Of a DNA stretch of 64,000 nucleotides, positions 57,865 to 64,000 are shown in pieces (the first letter of the stretch is position 1; each line of letters opens with the position of its first letter). Source of the DNA: Monodelphis domestica (Eukaryota; Chordata; Mammalia; Didelphimorphia; Didelphidae); the NCBI RefSeq assembly GCF_027887165.1, contig NC_077235.1, positions 4,553,818 to 4,617,817 on the forward strand, in the 5' to 3' direction. Under the pieces are notes generated by a model, which worked only from the letters and a program-made list of their open reading frames with translations, was not told the DNA's origin and did not search any database. The position numbers and the translations under genes were made by a program.

Positions 57865-58045
57865 AAAGGGGCCTTGGCTGCTTTCTAGATCAATCTTTTT
57901 ATTTTACAGATAAAGAAAACTAAAACTGGGGGAAAGGAAATGACTTATTCAAAGTCACATGCCCAGGAAGTAGCCACGCTGAGATTGAAAGGCACAACCC
58001 CTGACTCCAAATCCAGAGTTCTTTCTACCGCATTACAGCTCTATC
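57865..58045 (+). repeat. MER5-like remnant
   Basis: 'ttttattttacagataaag', 'tgacttattcaaagtcacat' and 'gactccaaatccagagttc'. Confidence 0.55.
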
Positions 58046-59339
58046 AGTAAGTAAGTCCTTGTCTCTGGTCAAATGATTTTATGACTAGAGTACACCATAT
58101 GTCTCTGGTCTTCCCCATGATCCCTGGCCAGCCATCAGTGAAGAGAATTTATGGCTTTCTAGTCTTCTGGCTACATGTGTTATCCATTAAACTTCTCTCT
58201 GTTGCAAGAACCCATGGGAGACCACATTTTCTCTTTGCTTTATGTTAATTCCTATCCTAGGTATGGGAAGCCCAGAATGACTGGTCGGTGTAGTGGGAAG
58301 AATTCGTGGACTAGAAGTTAAGAAACCTGAGTTTTAGCCGGTATTCTGCCCGCAGTGCCTTGAGTGAGTCATTGCTCACCAGTAGGCTTTAGTATCTTCT
58401 GTAAAATGTGTAGGTTAGAATAGATCTTGAGGGGCCTTTCTGTGATCCTGGGAAGCATGTTTGGAACTAGTGAGTGGAGCTGAGTGTCAAATGTGAATTG
58501 TAATGGAATCCTAGGGTTGGAAGAGGCCTCAGAAAATTACGCCACCAGCCATGCCTGAATAAAAGGGCCCTCTATAACATACCAAGTGAATGGTTAGTCA
58601 GCTTTCACTTAGTATCTGTAGTGAGGGGGACCCCACAGCTGTCCAAAGCAGCCCATTTTACTTCTGGAGACCCCACATAGTCAGGACATTCTTTTCCTTA
58701 TACTCACTTTGAATCTATCTCTTTCCAACTTTCATCCATTGCCCTGCTTGCTGAGGCCAGGCAGAACAAGTCCATTATGCTGGATACTATCATGTCCCTC
58801 ATAAGCATTCCAGTCATCCGCAGTGCCTTGAAACTGACCCAACATGGCATCATCTCCTTGGATGCTGTCCCCTAAACAGTTCTTCCAAAGGTGGGATGCC
58901 CCAGACCAAACTGAAGGAAGCATCCCAAATGTGATCTGATAAGGGTAGTTCATAAGATCCGTCATTTCTACATTCTGGGAATTGGTGTGCTATGTGGCCC
59001 ACTTACAAAATTGACTCTTTTGGACTTAAATGTAAGACTTGGATCTTTTCCTCCATTAAATTACAGTCTTCTTAGGTTTAGCCAGATGTTCTAGTCTAGA
59101 GCTTGTGTCCTACCTTTGTGTCACCTAGAAATTCCATAAGCACAACACCTGTGCCCATAGCCAGGCCGTTGATCGTTGGGACATGCCACTGAACATCTTC
59201 AAAATTCACATAACCCATCAAGGCTTAGCCTTGAGTCTGGGCCCAAATCCCCCTCAATGTATTGTTGTGTGATTCACAGTCTTTCTACAAGGATGACTTG
59301 CTAAAATGTTGGTAATCTTTATGGAATTCTCCTGATCTT
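58046..59339. other. 1.3 kb without a recognised gene
   Basis: Unique-looking sequence. Small open frames only, with no splice-flanked exon. Confidence 0.35.
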
Positions 59340-59690
59340 ACAGTCCAGTATTGTCAGTCAGCTTATTAAGTGCCTACTATGTGCCAGGCTCTATGCTAAA
59401 CACTGGAGATCCGAAGAAAGGTAAAAAATGGAAATAGTTGCCCTCAAGGAACCCACAGGCTAATGGAGGAGACCACATCATTATAATAGCCAACATTTCT
59501 GTAGCATTTGCTATGTGCCAGGCACTGGGCTAGGTGCGTTTGAATTATTATTTATCTGCAAAACAACTCTAGGAGGCAGGTGCTATTATTATCCTCATTT
59601 TGCAAATGGGAGAAATGAAGCAAATAGATTGAGTGACTTGTCTAGGTCAGGTGCTCTAATCACTGAATCACCTAGCTACCTCCAAGGAGT
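59340..59690 (+). repeat. Old dispersed repeat and MIR-like repeat
   Basis: 59340-59475 carries 'taagtgcctactatgtgcca' and 'ccctcaaggaacccacaggc'; 59480-59690 is MIR-like ('agcatttgctatgtgccagg', 'caacatttctgtagc'). Confidence 0.55.
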
Positions 59691-61140
59691 TATATGATAA
59701 GAAGAGAAGATGGGTCTCATGGGGCCAGGGAAGTGTTCCATCAGTACCCTGTGATGTTAGTGGAAAGCAGGAAAGCCTGCAGCATGATAGGTGAGCAGGC
59801 ATGGATGAGTTGTTGCCTGCATCACATTGGGGCGATCCCAGAGCTGTTTGATATATTAATTTGTAAAGGTGAGCTTTTATTCAGTAAGATGGGGTTCACC
59901 GTGAAGTAGAGCTAGGCATCCCCTCCAGCAGTGGTGATGGGAGTCAACGCCAGGGGGGTGAGGAGGGAAGGTTAACCTGTAGCTCGGAAATCTTCGTAAG
60001 CCTGGCTGACTGGAAGTGGGGCAGGTTTGGCGGGAAAGATTTTCAGATTCCAGAGCACGGCCATTTGAGCCGAGGGGGTTAGAGCCGGATGAGTAGATGG
60101 GTGGATTTTCAGTGAAATCCTTGGAGCTTCTGAGAGCACCAAGACAACTACTACAATGGAAAGGACCATCTTTTTCCTTTTGTATTTTTATTCTCCGCTT
60201 AGGTCGTAGTATAAGCATTTGTTTCATTGTAGTCTTTGTATCTCCAGGTAGGCACATAAGAAATGCTTAATTGACTTAGAAAGTCCAGTTTTCATAGGCC
60301 CCATGGTGAGTCTAGGGCAGGGAAATTTGAACCCAGGTCTGCACTCTTTGCCTGGTCCCCTCTCATGAGATTAAGAAAAATACCATGAATTGAGCCATCA
60401 GTGGTTAGACTTTGGAGTCAAAGCTAATATTTTCCATGATTTTGCAGAAGAGGAAATTGAGGCTGAAGATGAGACTTTCTGACTCCAGGCCCAGGGCTCT
60501 AGTCACTGTGCCACCTAGCTGCCCTAAGGGGCTGCAGGAGCAAAGAATGGTGCTGTGAATCTATAATCCATGGCCCTCCTCAACTAGGCTTCCTGGCTGG
60601 GAGACCTTGGGCCAGTGCTTTCCCCTCTGGGCTTCCTCAGTTTCCTCCTCAGTAAAAAAGGGGGAGGGTATGGGGCTGGAGTCCATGGTCTCCATGGTCC
60701 CTTCTAGGATTCTGTTTTTGTAGTTCCCAAGCTATAAGCTCTAGACCCCTTGGGGATTGCTGAGGTGGCACGTCTTGGAGGGGATGGTGGGCTTAATCAG
60801 GGCAGGGAGCCTTAGGTTAAGGAGTCAAGGACCCTGGCACATCAGGAGCAGCCCTGTCTCTAAGAGCCACATCAGGCCACCTCAGTCTCAGGGACTTAGC
60901 AGAAAAGCAGATAGTTCCTATGGGGCATTTCCAGTGTGTTGCTATAGGCTGCCTTGGAGGACCAGCTGCCCAGCTCATTGATTCCTGGGGGTACCTCCAT
61001 TCTGGTCCTCTCTTTGCTGTCCAGATGAGGAAACCACCAGACTGCTGTCCACAAGAGGAAGGAATGCAGGGCAAAGGTCTCAGTTCCCCAAAGGGTCAAA
61101 CTCACCTGGACAGAGGGAAGGATGGGGGAAGATCTGTCCC
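59691..61140. other. No recognised gene
   Basis: A SINE/MIR-like patch near 60420-60530 ('ctagtcactgtgccacctag') and otherwise nothing that I can name. Confidence 0.35.
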
Positions 61141-61160
61141 ACACACACACACACACACAC
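61141..61160. repeat. Short (CA)n run
   Basis: Ten CA units. Confidence 0.95.
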
Positions 61161-61950
61161 CCCATCCCTGCCAGGTGCTTACTAAATCCTCATTGATTGA
61201 TACACTATCCTGGAAACAGCCACAGATGTCCCAGAGAGAGCTTAGTTTACCTTGGGTTTGAACCCAAGCTCTGCCTTTTGCTCAGTGTGTGTTCCTAGAC
61301 ATGTTCATTTGCCTCCCTGAGATGACTCTGGATCTTAGTTTGTGTTATCTCATTAGTGCCTCACAACCAACCCTGAGATGGTTTACAGATGAGAAAACGG
61401 AGACTCTGAGAGGTTAGTTGTCTTACCAAAGGTCACACAGCTAATAAGTGGCTGAGAGTAGATCTCTCTAAATCCAGCCTTTTCTGTATGCCACGCTGCC
61501 TGTGCAGAAAGCCCCAAGTGCCAAGGAAATGGCTGAAGTCCATCTTCCCATTCCACACCCCTTGTCAAACAGAGAACAAGCTTGATTTGGGATGGTGACA
61601 AGTCACTGAGCATGCTCATCTGGGAAAAGATTCTGAAAGGAACTATGAGAGAGTTTACAGGACTAGGGAACACGGGGGATGTGCCAGGGAACGCAAGCCT
61701 TTTTATTCAGGACACTTTTCTTATACAGTTAAGAGACATACAGAAAGATTACAGAGACATTGGTCCAGCCCTCAAGGAGCTCTTCTAGCTCTCCCGAGAC
61801 TCAGAGGCCTACTGCTCTCTACACTGGAAGGCCATGCGTCATGCCTCTCCCACCCATTTCAACTCCAGTGGTGCCAATTTTCCTGTCCCTCTCCTACTGA
61901 CACATGACCCTTCCACGCTTTAGTAGATTTAATGAGCTATTAAGAGTATA

Positions 61951-61951
<1 letters not shown>
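61161..61951. other. No recognised gene
   Basis: A MIR-like patch near 61330-61470 ('gatgagaaaacggagactc'). No exon seen. Confidence 0.35.

Positions 61952-61998
<47 letters not shown>
61952..61998. repeat. (CA)n microsatellite
   Basis: About 46 bp of uninterrupted CA. Confidence 0.97.
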
Positions 61999-62001
<3 letters not shown>

Positions 62002-62169
62002 AACGCACACTCCTCAGTGGTTAGCCCTCTTTAAACCGAAGTCATTATGTATTACAGTTCTCCGTGTTATCTATATGCCACATGCCCCTACTATCATGTA
62101 AGTGCCGGATCCTGTTTTAGAATCTTTCCTGCCTAGAACGGTTTTGCACAGTAGATACTTGACAAATGT

Positions 62170-62340
62170 TTGTATAATGAATGGCCTCTAATACAATAGG
62201 ATTATAGATTTAGAAACCATTAAATCTAACACCCTCATTTTGCAGATGAGGAAACTGAAGCTGACAGGAGTGAAAAGCCTTGCCCGGGGCCACACAACTA
62301 GTAAGTGAGTCAGGATTTCAGCCAGCTTCCTGACTCCAAA
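62170..62340 (+). repeat. MER5-like remnant
   Basis: 'cattttgcagatgaggaaac', 'ccacacaactagtaagtgag' and 'ccagcttcctgactccaa'. It lies in the likely 3'UTR or downstream flank of the zinc-finger gene to its right. Confidence 0.55.
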
Positions 62341-62597
62341 CAGAAAAAAGCCACATGTCTGATTGAATAACTTACAATATCTGTTTGGACAGAGAACTAT
62401 ACAGTGAGCTGTCACATCCAGCTGTGCCCTTGGGCAAGTGAATTACTGTCTTAGTGCTTTAGGCAACTTAGTACAAATTAGTAATTTGTAGAGAAGGTGC
62501 TAATCTATTTTGGGGAAAGAATTTCCTCACCTGGGAGATCCCTGTATCACTGACATCATAGGTTCAGTCTCTATCTCTATGCTTGAAGTTTCTGGGA

Positions 62598-64000
<1,403 letters not shown>

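Overview
The window is mammalian nuclear DNA and almost certainly marsupial. Dozens of tRNA-derived SINEs carry marsupial-type bodies (the 'gtcacttaaccct...ctcagtttcctcatctgt' core and the 'cactcttctgccttggagccaatacacagtattgac' tail, quoted in pieces), and several L1 3' tails are of the type common in marsupial genomes. Genes have the usual small exons with GT-AG introns. The exact species cannot be read from the sequence.

Left part (1-9.3 kb, minus strand): the 5' half of the erythroid 5-aminolevulinate synthase gene, ALAS2. A non-coding first exon carries a textbook iron-responsive element. Exons 2 to 6 follow and exon 7 is cut by the window edge; all phases agree. Upstream lies a GATA/TATA-like, GC-box and CCAAT promoter. 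Intron 1 holds a compact GATA / E-box / NF-E2-like cluster that fits an erythroid enhancer. The gene would make the first enzyme of haem synthesis in red-cell precursors, with iron controlling translation and haem controlling import through three CP motifs.

Middle-left (9.3-26.7 kb): no gene recognised. It holds SINEs, an old dispersed repeat, a 300 bp GA tract abutting a 1.5 kb degenerate TG-rich satellite-like block, a minus-strand L1 with its 5' end but without its reverse-transcriptase core and 3' part, two related LTR-like blocks, and a hAT miniature element.

Right part (26.7-64 kb): a KRAB zinc-finger (KZNF) neighbourhood. A CpG-rich promoter at 26.8-27.0 kb, a non-coding exon at 30.4 kb, KRAB-A (31.8 kb), KRAB-B (35.3 kb) and a five-finger exon (36.0-36.7 kb) form one plus-strand gene, with a GC-AG donor after KRAB-A. 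A second CpG promoter (38.6-39.2 kb) is followed by a decayed sister copy (start exon 41.86 kb, damaged KRAB-A 43.29 kb, KRAB-B 44.22 kb, no fingers). A degenerate zinc-finger relic lies on the minus strand at 50.2 kb. A third CpG promoter at 55.7-55.9 kb has no gene I can assign. A 15-finger exon on the minus strand (62.6 kb to the window end) belongs to another KZNF whose KRAB exons would lie beyond the window.

Retroviral fossils sit between these genes: two almost identical solo LTRs (39.5 and 48.9 kb) with different target duplications, another LTR (about 50.4-51.2 kb), and a broken gammaretrovirus-like env plus LTR (51.9-54.0 kb). KZNF genes and retroelements interleaved in this way are typical of such clusters.
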